From an uncultured Oscillospiraceae bacterium (lineage in GTDB: Bacteria; Bacillota; Clostridia; Oscillospirales; Ruminococcaceae): a DNA stretch of 64,000 nucleotides. Position 1 is the first letter of the stretch, and each line of letters opens with the position of its first letter. Location of the stretch: the NCBI GenBank assembly GCA_934446355.1, contig CAKSEC010000002.1, positions 186,001-250,000 of the forward strand, written 5' to 3'. The notes under the pieces are model-generated. The model was not told the DNA's origin, did no database searches, and saw only the letters and a list, made by a program, of their open reading frames with translations. This document shows, one piece after another, positions 8,402 through 16,819 of this stretch. The translations under genes and the position numbers were made by a program.

Positions 8402-9676
8402 ATGGAAATATTTGTTGATACCCTGAAATCTCTGGCGATGTCCTCAGGCTTTGCCGGCTTCGGCGCTGAGAACGGCTGGCAGAGCATTATAATGATCTTT
8501 CTTTCCTTCGTCCTGTTCTATCTGGCGATAAGGAAACAATATGAGCCGCTGCTGATGCTCCCTATCGCATTCGGTATGCTGCTTACAAACCTTCCGTTCG
8601 GCGGTCTTTACCACGCTGAACTGTGGAATCCCTCAACGAACCCTTACTTCGCACCTGAGTACATTCAGGAGGGTGCGAACCTGATAGTGACCTACACCAA
8701 GGAAGTCAGCCTTGACTATGGCAGGGTGCTTCACGAAGGCGGTCTGCTGGATATGCTCTACCTCGGCGTTAAGCTTGGTATCTATCCTCCGATCATCTTC
8801 CTCGGCATAGGCGCAATGACCGACTTCGGTCCGCTGATCGCAAACCCCAAGAGCTTCCTAATGGGCGCAGCTGCGCAGGGCGGTATCTTCTTCACATTCC
8901 TCGGTGCGTGCGTCATCAATATGACCGGTCTTGGCGGCGGCTTCAGCCTGAAGCAGGCAGCTTCCATCGCAATCATCGGCGGTGCGGACGGTCCTACGGC
9001 AATATTCCTGACATCACGTCTTGCACCTGAACTGCTCGGCTCGATCGCAGTTGCGGCATACTCGTATATGGCTCTCGTTCCTGTAATTCAGCCGCCTATC
9101 ATGAAGCTGCTCACCACAAAGAAAGAGCGTGCAGTCAAGATGGGTCAGCTTCGTCAGGTATCGAAGCTTGAAAAGATCGTATTCCCGATCGCCGTTACCG
9201 TTATAGTTTCCCTCATCGTACCGGATTCCGCTTCCCTTGTTGGTCTGCTGATGTTCGGTAACCTCATGAAGGAATCCGGCGTGTGTGAGCGTCTTGTAAA
9301 GACGGCTACCAACGAGCTGATGAACATTATCACGATATTCCTCGGCGTCACAGTTGGTGCGACGGCAGTCGCTCAGAACTTCCTCAAGGTGGAAACGCTG
9401 CTTATCATTGCGCTGGGTCTGCTTGCTTTCTGTGTTGGTACAGCCTGCGGCGTACTGCTCGGAAAGCTGATGTACCTCCTCTCCGGCGGAAAGATCAACC
9501 CGCTTATCGGTTCTGCGGGCGTATCTGCAGTTCCTATGGCGGCTCGTGTATCACAGAAGGTCGGTCAGGAAACAAATCCCTCCAACTTCCTGCTCATGCA
9601 CGCAATGGGTCCGAACGTATCGGGCGTTATCGGTTCTGCTGTTGCAGCGGGCGTGCTGCTCAGCGTACTTGGATAA
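8402..9676 (+). CDS. Sodium-translocating decarboxylase beta subunit (OadB/GcdB/MmdB family)
   Basis: Integral membrane subunit that decarboxylates carboxybiotin and exports Na+. The 424-residue, strongly hydrophobic protein carries the invariant GGADGPTAIF motif with the essential Asp at 196, the GLGGGFSLKQAA segment before it and the C-terminal NFLLMHAMGPNVSGVIGSAVAAG signature region. It is paired with the gamma subunit and followed by an intrinsic terminator, so this is a two-gene operon. Without the alpha and biotin-carrier subunits, which must be elsewhere, the substrate cannot be chosen among oxaloacetate, methylmalonyl-CoA and glutaconyl-CoA. Confidence 0.95.
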   Translation: MEIFVDTLKSLAMSSGFAGFGAENGWQSIIMIFLSFVLFYLAIRKQYEPLLMLPIAFGMLLTNLPFGGLYHAELWNPSTNPYFAPEYIQEGANLIVTYTKEVSLDYGRVLHEGGLLDMLYLGVKLGIYPPIIFLGIGAMTDFGPLIANPKSFLMGAAAQGGIFFTFLGACVINMTGLGGGFSLKQAASIAIIGGADGPTAIFLTSRLAPELLGSIAVAAYSYMALVPVIQPPIMKLLTTKKERAVKMGQLRQVSKLEKIVFPIAVTVIVSLIVPDSASLVGLLMFGNLMKESGVCERLVKTATNELMNIITIFLGVTVGATAVAQNFLKVETLLIIALGLLAFCVGTACGVLLGKLMYLLSGGKINPLIGSAGVSAVPMAARVSQKVGQETNPSNFLLMHAMGPNVSGVIGSAVAAGVLLSVLG

Positions 9677-9686
9677 TTCAGTAATC

Positions 9687-9714
9687 AAGCGGTCTGGAAA
9701 CAGGCCGCTTTTTT
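9687..9714 (+). terminator. Intrinsic terminator after the decarboxylase beta gene
   Basis: Stem GCGGTCTG (9689-9696), GAAA loop, CAGGCCGC (9701-9708) with one G-T pair, then six T (9709-9714). It lies 10 bp after the stop codon. Confidence 0.88.
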
Positions 9715-9725
9715 GCGGGAAGATA

Positions 9726-9754
9726 TTGAAAATAACCGATGAAAGTGATATAAT
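9726..9754 (+). promoter_or_regulatory. Sigma-A-type promoter for pyrB
   Basis: TTGAAA (9726-9731), 17-bp spacer, TATAAT (9749-9754), directly after the preceding terminator and 76 bp before the chosen pyrB start. Confidence 0.78.
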
Positions 9755-9830
9755 ATTCAAGGAAACGCTGAGCGTGGCAGTTCGCCGAAAATCGCTCAGC
9801 ATTTAATAAAGAACAGGAAAGGTGATAGAT

Positions 9831-10913
9831 GTGAACCAGAGATTCAACCATCTTATCGACATGGACGACTACAGCGTGTCCCAGTGGAACGCAATGATCA
9901 GGCTTGCGGAGGACATAATGCGCCGTCCGGAAAGCTATTCGGACAAATGCAGAGGCAAGATAATGGCAACGCTGTTCTACGAGCCCTCGACCCGTACCCA
10001 GATGAGCTTTCAGGCGGCTATGATACGGCTCGGCGGAAGCATAATCGGCTTTGATAATCCCGGAAATTCGTCCGTTGCAAAGGGCGAGAATCTGAAAGAT
10101 ACGATAAAGATAGTCAGCAGCTATTCTGACATTCTTGTAATGCGCCATACACAGGAGGGCTCGGCGAGAGCGGCGGCTCTTTCTGCAGAATGCCCCGTAA
10201 TTAATGCGGGCGACGGAGGACATCTCCACCCGACCCAGACCCTGACCGACCTGCTGACTCTGAAAACAGAACTTGGCAGGCTCGACGGGCTGACCGTAGG
10301 TCTTTGCGGCGACCTGAAATACGGCAGGACAGTGCATTCTATATTAAAGGCGCTTTCCTGCTATAAGAACAACAAATTCGTGCTGATATCCACGCCGTCG
10401 CTCGCACTTCCCGCATACATAAAGGACGTATTAAAGGCGCGCGGCTGCGAGTTCCGCGAGGTGACCACCATTGAGGAAGCGCTGCCGGATCTTGATATGC
10501 TGTACATGACGAGGATACAGAGAGAGCGCTTCGACAGCGAGGAAGAATACGAGAAGCAGAAAGGCGTTTACGTCCTGACCAAGGAAAAAATGCAGCTTGC
10601 CCGCAAGAACATGATAGTCATGCACCCGCTGCCCAGAGTGAACGAAATAGAGGTCGCAGTAGACGACGACCCCAGAGCCGCTTACTTCAGACAGGCAAAG
10701 TGCGGAATGTATGTAAGAATGGCACTGATACTTACTACACTGAACAATGAGATTGTAGCTAACCCGCTGCTTGTGGGCACTACTCACATGGACTGCCGCT
10801 GCGGCAACCCGAAGTGTATCACGCAAACCGAAAAGTACTTGCCGCACAGCTTCCGCAAGTACGGCGATATGCTGGTTTGCGAGTACTGCGACGAGAGGAC
10901 GTTAATGCGCTGA
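9831..10913 (+). CDS. pyrB: Aspartate carbamoyltransferase with C-terminal PyrI-type zinc domain
   Basis: Catalyses carbamoyl phosphate + aspartate to N-carbamoylaspartate in pyrimidine synthesis. The catalytic part has the carbamoyl-phosphate motif FYEPSTRT (49-56), the HTQEGSA loop, HLHPTQTLTD and HPLPRV (265-270). The end is unusual: after the normal catalytic fold come about 45 residues with C324-x4-C329 and C350-x2-C353, matching the zinc site of the ATCase regulatory chain PyrI (C-x4-C...C-x2-C). The PyrI nucleotide-binding domain is absent. The 360-residue total exceeds the usual 305-310. I chose the GTG at 9831 because AGGAAAGG lies 8 bases upstream; a GTG at 9822 adds three residues but would sit too close to that site. 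The next gene begins 30 bp downstream. Confidence 0.95.
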   Translation: MNQRFNHLIDMDDYSVSQWNAMIRLAEDIMRRPESYSDKCRGKIMATLFYEPSTRTQMSFQAAMIRLGGSIIGFDNPGNSSVAKGENLKDTIKIVSSYSDILVMRHTQEGSARAAALSAECPVINAGDGGHLHPTQTLTDLLTLKTELGRLDGLTVGLCGDLKYGRTVHSILKALSCYKNNKFVLISTPSLALPAYIKDVLKARGCEFREVTTIEEALPDLDMLYMTRIQRERFDSEEEYEKQKGVYVLTKEKMQLARKNMIVMHPLPRVNEIEVAVDDDPRAAYFRQAKCGMYVRMALILTTLNNEIVANPLLVGTTHMDCRCGNPKCITQTEKYLPHSFRKYGDMLVCEYCDERTLMR

Positions 10914-10943
10914 GTGCAGCCTATTTTCCGGACAGGAGGCAGA

Positions 10944-12029
10944 ATGACAGGGGAACAGTCGATAATTGAGAAATACCGAGGCGAGCGCAGCGGCGAACTT
11001 GCGCTCGCCTGTTCCGTCACAAGGCATACTGTGAGCGCTGTGCTTTATGATATGGCGTTACGCAGGCGGTACGCACGGTGCGTGAGTTTCGGCGTCACGA
11101 TTACTGCCGAAAATGCGCTGAAGTACTGCGGTCAGGCGATACTCAGGGTAATGCGTGAAAGCGGTACGCCTGCAGGTGCGGTGAAGCGGCTTGGTTTTGC
11201 GGCGCCCGCTGACATCACAATGCTTGCCGAGGACACGTTTTCGCCCTCCGATTTCTTCCTTTCGCCGGATACTGAAATGCTCGTCATGCCGATGATATCG
11301 TCGCTGCTGGGCGGCGATTTTACTGCGGTGCTTGCTTCGGCGATGGTTGACGGCGAAAGCGTGCTTGCGGCTGACGTTACGGGCGGATTCAGGGCTGCGG
11401 GAGTGATCGGCGTCGGGCTTAAATATGCGTTCATGCCGCTTATGGGCGGACTGGACGGCAGCCTGCTCGAAAGCGGAATGCCGCTTGAAAAGGGCGCAAT
11501 AGACGAGGTGACAAGGGACGGCGGAACGATTTGCTACAGCGTTATCGGCGACGGCGAAAGCCTTGGCGTGTCAGTTCCGGCGGCTCTGAATGCCGTGAAG
11601 CTGATGCTGGAATGCGGCGCGCTCGACCGTGACGGGATAATGACCGACCGTGACCTGTTCTATATCGGCGAGGATTTCTACATCTCGCAGAGCGACGTCA
11701 GGGCTATACAGTCGGACAAGGCGGCGTGTCGGGCGGCTCTGGAGCGGCTCGGAAAGGCTGCCGGAAGCTTTGAAAGGGCGGTCATTTCCGGAGAAGCTTT
11801 CGGTTCGGAGAACGGTGCGGCGGCAATGGCTAAGATGGGCGCAGTCCCCGCAGGGCTTGCAGAGAAGTACGGCTGGTGCAGGATACCAGCTGAGCAGGGA
11901 CTTATCGCCTGCCTTTCTCAGCCGGAACTGCTCGGCAGGATACACGATCTTGCACTGAATGCGGAGGATATCACACATCAGGTGAGAGATGGATTTGACG
12001 ATATATACATAAAAAATATCGCATTTTAG
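10944..12029 (+). CDS. DUF4445-like ASKHA protein (RACo C-terminal-like)
   Basis: A 361-residue protein resembling the C-terminal ASKHA ATPase region (DUF4445) of RACo-type reductive activators of corrinoid proteins. Similar segments are VMPMISSLLGGDFTAVL, the ADVTGGF phosphate-type loop, YISQSDVRAIQSDKAACRA (matches the family's LTQKDIRE-type helix) and ISGEAFGSENGAAAMAKMG near the end. RACo normally also has an N-terminal [2Fe-2S] ferredoxin and linker; these are missing, so electron transfer by this chain alone is unlikely. An AGGAGG 4 bases before the ATG at 10944 decides the start over the GTG at 10914. It follows pyrB at 30 bp. No corrinoid methyltransferase is in the window, so its partner is unknown. 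Confidence 0.66.
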   Translation: MTGEQSIIEKYRGERSGELALACSVTRHTVSAVLYDMALRRRYARCVSFGVTITAENALKYCGQAILRVMRESGTPAGAVKRLGFAAPADITMLAEDTFSPSDFFLSPDTEMLVMPMISSLLGGDFTAVLASAMVDGESVLAADVTGGFRAAGVIGVGLKYAFMPLMGGLDGSLLESGMPLEKGAIDEVTRDGGTICYSVIGDGESLGVSVPAALNAVKLMLECGALDRDGIMTDRDLFYIGEDFYISQSDVRAIQSDKAACRAALERLGKAAGSFERAVISGEAFGSENGAAAMAKMGAVPAGLAEKYGWCRIPAEQGLIACLSQPELLGRIHDLALNAEDITHQVRDGFDDIYIKNIAF

Positions 12030-12061
12030 GCGAATTTGTATGAATATTTAGCGAAAAGCAC

Positions 12062-12090
12062 TTGATTTTTTCTGTGAAAGGTGCTATAAT
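12062..12090 (+). promoter_or_regulatory. Sigma-A-type promoter for rplS
   Basis: TTGATT (12062-12067), 17-bp spacer, TATAAT (12085-12090). Transcription would begin near 12097, leaving a leader of about 165 nt before rplS. Confidence 0.78.
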
Positions 12091-12104
12091 ATTAAAGCAT
12101 TTAG

Positions 12105-12177
12105 TATCCGTTATTCTGCTTTTTGCAGGGTAATGTGTGTTAATGCGAGGCAAAAAGCCAAACATTAAAAACGGATA
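12105..12177 (+). promoter_or_regulatory. Structured 5' leader of rplS (candidate L19 autoregulatory element)
   Basis: An 8-bp closing stem, TATCCGTT (12105-12112) with AACGGATA (12170-12177), encloses two smaller hairpins: CTGC/GCAG (12116-12128) and AATGT/ACATT (12132-12166) with an inner GGC-AAAAA-GCC. This three-way-junction layout in a long leader of a ribosomal protein gene suggests feedback control by L19, as known for rplS leaders in other Firmicutes. Pairing is seen; regulation is inferred, and I cannot test it against the known L19 leader model. Confidence 0.5.
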
Positions 12178-12263
12178 GTCCGCTGTTATCAGGGAGATTT
12201 CCCGGCGAAAATTCGCTAGAGTAGATCGGTTTCAAGAATATCCGAAAAAACAGGAGGAAAATT

Positions 12264-12605
12264 ATGGACGCATTAAAACTCATTGAGCAGGGCAGCATGA
12301 AGGCTGAGGCTCCCGTGGTCGAGGTCGGTGACCTTGTAAAGGTTCACGTAAAGATCAAGGAAGGCGAGAAGTTCCGTATCCAGATCTTCGAGGGTACTGT
12401 TATCGCCAAGAAGCACGGCGGCATCAACGAAACTTTCACCGTAAGACGTGTAGCACACGGCTGCGGTATCGAGAGAGTTTTCCCGCTGCACTCACCGACA
12501 GTTGAGAAGGTCGAGGTAGTCAGAAACGGTAAGGTTCGCAGAGCTAAGCTTTATTATCTGCGTGACAGAGTTGGTAAGGCTGCCAAGGTCAAGTCCAAGG
12601 TTTAA
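12264..12605 (+). CDS. rplS: 50S ribosomal protein L19
   Basis: Ribosomal protein at the 30S-50S interface. The 113-residue length is standard, and the sequence matches the family throughout (GDLVKVHVKIKEGEKFRIQ, FEGTVIAKKHGG, FTVRRVAHGCGIERVFPLHSP, RRAKLYYLRDRVGKAAKVK). A strong AGGAGGAAA lies just before the ATG. It has its own promoter and structured leader and heads the rplS-lepB-rbgA-rnhB-yraN run. Confidence 0.98.
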   Translation: MDALKLIEQGSMKAEAPVVEVGDLVKVHVKIKEGEKFRIQIFEGTVIAKKHGGINETFTVRRVAHGCGIERVFPLHSPTVEKVEVVRNGKVRRAKLYYLRDRVGKAAKVKSKV

Positions 12606-12635
12606 TCATTAAACCTAAACCCTCATTCATGCAAT

Positions 12636-12653
12636 GCTCCGCTTCGGCGGGGC
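12636..12653 (+). other. UUCG-capped hairpin between rplS and lepB
   Basis: Stem GCTCCGC (12636-12642), TTCG loop, GCGGGGC (12647-12653), seven pairs with one G-T. There is no T-run, so it is not a classic terminator; it may stabilise the rplS mRNA or partly attenuate lepB. Confidence 0.5.
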
Positions 12654-12684
12654 TTAGCGTGGATATTGAGAAAGAGTATGTGTA

Positions 12685-13386
12685 ATGTCTGAGAATGAGA
12701 GTATAGAAAAGTCGGTACAGCAGCCCGAAACCGAGCAGGGCGAGAGCCAGCCGAGAGAGGGCAAAAAGACCACGCTTGAGAAGATAACGGACGTCGCTTC
12801 CGATATCGAAAAGGCGTCCTATAAGCCTTTCGCAAACGCCCTCGAATGGGCGGGAAGCCTTATTTATGCTGTGCTTGCCATGCTGGTGATAAATCTGTTC
12901 GTGTTCCGTTCTATCACGGTAGACGGCTCTTCAATGAACGACACGCTGCAGGACAGGGACAGGGTAATATCGACGAATTTCTTCTATACGCCGTCAAGGG
13001 GCGATATCGTCGTTCTTCAGGCTGATAAGATACAGAATTACAAGACAAAGCTGTACGGAGAGCCGATAATCAAGCGTGTCATCGCACTTGCAGGCGATAC
13101 GCTGAAGTTCGATTTCTCCGCAGGCGAGGTCTACCTCAAAAAGGCGGGAGAGAGTGATTTCACGCTGCTTGAGGAGGATTATATCGCTGAACCTACCTAC
13201 AGGTCGCTTGATATGCACTCAGGCGAGGAGCATATCGTGCCGGAGGGCTGCGTTTTCGTCATGGGCGATAACCGCAACAATTCTCTGGACAGCCGTGACC
13301 GTCTGGTGGGCGATGTTGATACTGACCTTATAATGGGTAAGGCGTTTGTTCGCCTGTTCCCGATAGATCAATTTACATGGCTATGA
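12685..13386 (+). CDS. lepB: Type I signal peptidase
   Basis: Membrane-bound serine protease (233 residues) that removes signal peptides from exported proteins. A polar, acidic 50-residue cytoplasmic N-terminus is followed by one transmembrane helix (about 57-75, LIYAVLAMLVINLFVF). The catalytic Ser83 is in GSSMNDTL and the general-base Lys130 in IIKRVIALAGD; the later box MGDNRNNSLDSRD is also present. This single-helix form is usual for Gram-positives. The stop overlaps the rbgA start, indicating coupling. Confidence 0.96.
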   Translation: MSENESIEKSVQQPETEQGESQPREGKKTTLEKITDVASDIEKASYKPFANALEWAGSLIYAVLAMLVINLFVFRSITVDGSSMNDTLQDRDRVISTNFFYTPSRGDIVVLQADKIQNYKTKLYGEPIIKRVIALAGDTLKFDFSAGEVYLKKAGESDFTLLEEDYIAEPTYRSLDMHSGEEHIVPEGCVFVMGDNRNNSLDSRDRLVGDVDTDLIMGKAFVRLFPIDQFTWL

Positions 13387-14231
13387 ATGAAGTAGGCAAT
13401 ATCCAGTGGTTTCCGGGGCATATGACCAAGACGAGGCGGCTTATCGAGGCTGACCTCAAAATGGTAGACGCCGTTGTGGAGATCACCGACGCACGTATCC
13501 CGGAAAGCAGCAGAAATCCGATACTCGACGAACTTGTGCGTGATAAGCCGAGGATAATCCTCATGAATAAGTGCGACTATGCAGACGAAAACGTCACAAG
13601 GGCGTGGAAGCAGTATTATGAGAAAAAGGGTATCCGTGTGCTTACCTGCGACTGCAGGAGCGGAAAAGGGCTGAATGCTTTCCTGCCTGAGGTCAAGCGG
13701 CTTCTAGCCGACCTCATCGAACGCCGCAAAAAGCGTGGAATGATAGGCAAGGCAATTCGCCTGATGGTAGTCGGGATACCGAATGTCGGCAAAAGCTCAT
13801 TCATCAACAGAATGGCAAAAACCAAGAAAACCAAGGTAGGCGACAGGCCGGGAGTTACACGGGGAAAGCAGTGGGTATCCATTGACCGGGACGTGGAACT
13901 TCTGGATATGCCGGGCATACTCTGGCCGAAGTTCGACGACCAGACCGCTGCGCAAAGACTGGCGTTTACCGGTGCGATAAAGGACGATGTGATGGACACC
14001 GAGGCTCTTGCGAGGGCTTTGGGAACGGTTCTCAGGGAGCAATACCCGGAACTGCTGAACGCCAGATACAAGCTGACCGGCGATGAGGATATCCTGCGGG
14101 ATATAGCGAAGTCAAGGGGAATGCTGGTGTCGGGCGGAGAACCGGACACAGAGAGGGCTGCCGCTGCGCTGCTCGATGAATACAGAGGTGGTAAGATTGG
14201 CAGGATCACCCTTGAAAGACCCGCAAACTGA
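13377..14231 (+). CDS. rbgA: Ribosome biogenesis GTPase RbgA/YlqF
   Basis: Circularly permuted GTPase needed for late 50S subunit assembly in Firmicutes. The motifs come in the permuted order: G4 NKCD (64-67) first, then G1 GIPNVGKSS (133-141), a Thr-containing G2 (PGVTRG, 158-163) and G3 DMPG (177-180). The N-terminal IQWFPGHM motif is diagnostic. At 284 residues the length is normal. It overlaps lepB by 10 bases; either the ATG at 13377 or at 13383 could be used, as no clear RBS is seen and coupling is likely. Confidence 0.96.
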   Translation: MAMNEVGNIQWFPGHMTKTRRLIEADLKMVDAVVEITDARIPESSRNPILDELVRDKPRIILMNKCDYADENVTRAWKQYYEKKGIRVLTCDCRSGKGLNAFLPEVKRLLADLIERRKKRGMIGKAIRLMVVGIPNVGKSSFINRMAKTKKTKVGDRPGVTRGKQWVSIDRDVELLDMPGILWPKFDDQTAAQRLAFTGAIKDDVMDTEALARALGTVLREQYPELLNARYKLTGDEDILRDIAKSRGMLVSGGEPDTERAAAALLDEYRGGKIGRITLERPAN

Positions 14232-14874
14232 ACTCCAACTCACGCTGACGAGCGATGAACAGCTAGATCTGTTCAGCTTTGACAGCGGATTTCGCAGCAG
14301 CTTCGGCTCGGTCTGCGGTATAGACGAGGCGGGGCGGGGACCGCTTGCCGGTCCGGTTTACGCCGCCGCCGTTATTCTTGACGAGGGCACTGTGATCGAT
14401 GGTCTGAACGACAGCAAAAAGCTTACCGAAAAGAAGCGTGAAGCGCTTTTTGTCGAGATTTGCGAAAAGGCTGCCGCATACTGTATCGCAAGCGCAGGCG
14501 TTGAGGAAATAGAGAAGTTTAATATCCTGCAGGCTGATTTTCTGGCAATGAAGCGTGCCTATGACGGACTTGGCAGAAAAGCCGGTATCGTGCTTGTGGA
14601 CGGAAACCAGCTTCCTGCGATAGACGCAGAGCTGAAATACGTCATAAAGGGCGACGCAAGGTCTGCGAGCATTGCCGCCGCTTCGATACTTGCAAAGGTG
14701 TCGAGGGACAGGTACATGACGCAGATGGCTGAGAAATACCCGCAGTACGGGTTTGACAAGCACAAGGGTTACGGCACGAAAGCGCATTATGCGGCGGTAG
14801 ACGAGTACGGACTGTGCGAGATCCACAGGCGGTCGTTCTTCAAAAAGTATTTCGAGAAGAAAGCGAATGGATAA
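14197..14874 (+). CDS. rnhB: Ribonuclease HII
   Basis: Cleaves RNA in RNA-DNA hybrids and at single ribonucleotides in DNA. It has the RNase HII active-site motif GIDEAGRGPLAGPV (Asp43 and Glu44 in this numbering), the DSKKLTEKKREAL box and the ILAKVSRDRYM segment. I chose the TTG at 14197 because GAGGTGG sits just upstream; an ATG at 14176 in the same frame would add seven residues but has no RBS. Either way the start lies inside the end of rbgA. It overlaps the YraN-family gene by 8 bases. Confidence 0.93.
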   Translation: MAGSPLKDPQTELQLTLTSDEQLDLFSFDSGFRSSFGSVCGIDEAGRGPLAGPVYAAAVILDEGTVIDGLNDSKKLTEKKREALFVEICEKAAAYCIASAGVEEIEKFNILQADFLAMKRAYDGLGRKAGIVLVDGNQLPAIDAELKYVIKGDARSASIAAASILAKVSRDRYMTQMAEKYPQYGFDKHKGYGTKAHYAAVDEYGLCEIHRRSFFKKYFEKKANG

Positions 14875-15250
14875 TCAGTCAAAGGGCAGGCTTGGCGAGG
14901 ACGCAGTATGCAGGCTGCTTGAACAGCGCAGTCATGAGATATTAGCGAGAAACTACCATAAACGCTGCGGCGAGATCGACATAATCTCGAAATGCGGCGG
15001 GTTCGTGGTTTTCACCGAGGTGAAGTCGAGAAAGCACGGCAGCATGATCTCCGGTCTTGAAGCGGTTGACCGCAGAAAGCAGGAGAAGATCGTGAGGACG
15101 GCGGATTTGTGGCTGTCTGAAAACGATATCGGGCTGCAGCCGAGGTACGACATAGCCGAGGTCACGCTGTCGGGGAACGTTCCGCGGATAGTGGATATCA
15201 CCATCTACGAGGACGCATTCACCGCCGACGGCATATATACGGTGAACTGA
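14867..15250 (+). CDS. YraN/UPF0102 family nuclease-fold protein
   Basis: A 127-residue member of UPF0102, a restriction-endonuclease-like fold family of unknown role that is very often next to rnhB. The core motif is visible: KGRLGEDAV helix, NYHKRCGEIDII, then FTEVKSRKHG, giving the E-D-ExK arrangement of PD-(D/E)xK nucleases. It overlaps rnhB by 8 bases, so the two are translationally linked. A link to DNA repair or uptake is speculative. Confidence 0.9.
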   Translation: MDNQSKGRLGEDAVCRLLEQRSHEILARNYHKRCGEIDIISKCGGFVVFTEVKSRKHGSMISGLEAVDRRKQEKIVRTADLWLSENDIGLQPRYDIAEVTLSGNVPRIVDITIYEDAFTADGIYTVN

Positions 15251-15305
15251 CCGTCAATAAGGGCGCAGCTTCGGCTGGGTCACAGTCTATGAAAGGACGA
15301 TATAA

Positions 15306-16796
15306 ATGAACTACAGAAGCACGAGAAATTCATCTCTCAATGTGACGAGCGCACACGCCATCACAAAGGGGCTTTCCGATGAGGGCGGACTGTATGTTCC
15401 GGAGAGCATTCCGCAGCTTAGCAAGGAAGAGATCCTTGCTATGTGCAACAAGAGTTATGCCGACCGTGCATACGAGGTATTCAGCCGCCTGCTGACGGAC
15501 TTCACGCCGGAGGAGATACGCCACTGCGTAGATTCCGCCTACAATGACAAGAATTTCGATTCGGACAATATCGCTGAGCTTGCAAAGCTTATCCCCGGTA
15601 CATATGTGCTGGAACTGTGGCACGGTCCGACCTGCGCATTCAAGGATATGGCGCTGCAGATACTGCCTTATCTGCTGACTACCTCCGCTAAAAAGACGGT
15701 GGACGGCAAGCAGATAGCAATACTGGTCGCTACTTCCGGCGACACCGGCAAGGCTGCGCTGGAGGGCTTCAAGGACGTTGACGGCACGAGCATCTGCGTA
15801 TTCTATCCTGAGGACGGAGTCAGCAAGATGCAGAAGCGTCAGATGACCACTCAGGAGGGCAGGAATGTCAACGTCTGCGCCGTAAAGGGCAACTTTGACG
15901 ACTGCCAGAACGGCGTAAAGGCTATCTTCACCGACAAGGCGATCGCCGACAGGCTCTTAAAGAACAATATCCTGCTGTCGAGCGCAAACTCCATCAACTG
16001 GGGCAGACTTGCGCCGCAGATCGTGTATTACGTATCGACATATGCAGAACTGCTGAAGAACAAGGAAATAGAGTTCGGCGAGAAGATCAATATCGTCGTT
16101 CCTACCGGAAACTTCGGCAACATACTTGCGGCTTACTACGCAAAGCTGATGGGTATTCCGGTAAACAGGCTGATATGCGCTTCCAACAGCAACAACGTGC
16201 TGACGGACTTCATCAACACCGGCGTTTACGACAGGAACAGAAAGTTCTACACCACTGTTTCTCCGTCGATGGATATTCTGATATCCTCGAATCTGGAGCG
16301 TCTGCTTTATCACCTCAGCGGTGATAATGACGCAGCGGTGAACGACTGGTTCGGCAAGCTTAAGGCAGAGGGCAGATACGAGGTATCCGACGACGTTAAG
16401 TCAAAGATATCCGAACTTTTCTGGGCTGGCTGCTGCAGCGACGAGGAAACCAAGGCTCAGATAAAGTCCACATTTGAGAATTACAATTACCTGCTGGATA
16501 CTCACACGGCAGTTGCAGCAAAGGTATGCGAGGATTATCGCAGGGCGACCGGCGACCAGACCAAGACAGTCATTGCTTCTACGGCTAACCCGTATAAGTT
16601 CAGCGGCGCAGTTTACGAGGCTGTCGGCGGCAATGTTTCTGAGGACGAGTGGCAGAATATCGCAGGTCTTGAAGAAAAGACCGGCACGAAAATGCCCGCT
16701 CCGCTTGCTGCCACAAAGGATAAGGAGATACGCTTCACCGGCTCTGTTGAAAAGCAGGAAATGCCTGAGGTGGTATGCGGATTCCTCAAATCCTGA
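15306..16796 (+). CDS. thrC: Threonine synthase
   Basis: PLP enzyme converting O-phosphohomoserine to threonine. The 496-residue form begins with the family's N-terminal NYRSTRN region and carries the PLP lysine at 113 in GPTCAFKDMAL. SGDTGKAALEGF and PTGNFGNILAAYYAK are cofactor-phosphate and substrate loops. RBS AAAGGACG precedes the ATG. It stands between the rnhB/yraN pair and a small phosphoesterase with no other threonine genes nearby. Confidence 0.96.
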   Translation: MNYRSTRNSSLNVTSAHAITKGLSDEGGLYVPESIPQLSKEEILAMCNKSYADRAYEVFSRLLTDFTPEEIRHCVDSAYNDKNFDSDNIAELAKLIPGTYVLELWHGPTCAFKDMALQILPYLLTTSAKKTVDGKQIAILVATSGDTGKAALEGFKDVDGTSICVFYPEDGVSKMQKRQMTTQEGRNVNVCAVKGNFDDCQNGVKAIFTDKAIADRLLKNNILLSSANSINWGRLAPQIVYYVSTYAELLKNKEIEFGEKINIVVPTGNFGNILAAYYAKLMGIPVNRLICASNSNNVLTDFINTGVYDRNRKFYTTVSPSMDILISSNLERLLYHLSGDNDAAVNDWFGKLKAEGRYEVSDDVKSKISELFWAGCCSDEETKAQIKSTFENYNYLLDTHTAVAAKVCEDYRRATGDQTKTVIASTANPYKFSGAVYEAVGGNVSEDEWQNIAGLEEKTGTKMPAPLAATKDKEIRFTGSVEKQEMPEVVCGFLKS

Positions 16797-16819
16797 GATA
16801 TTAGGCTGGGAGGCTGACA

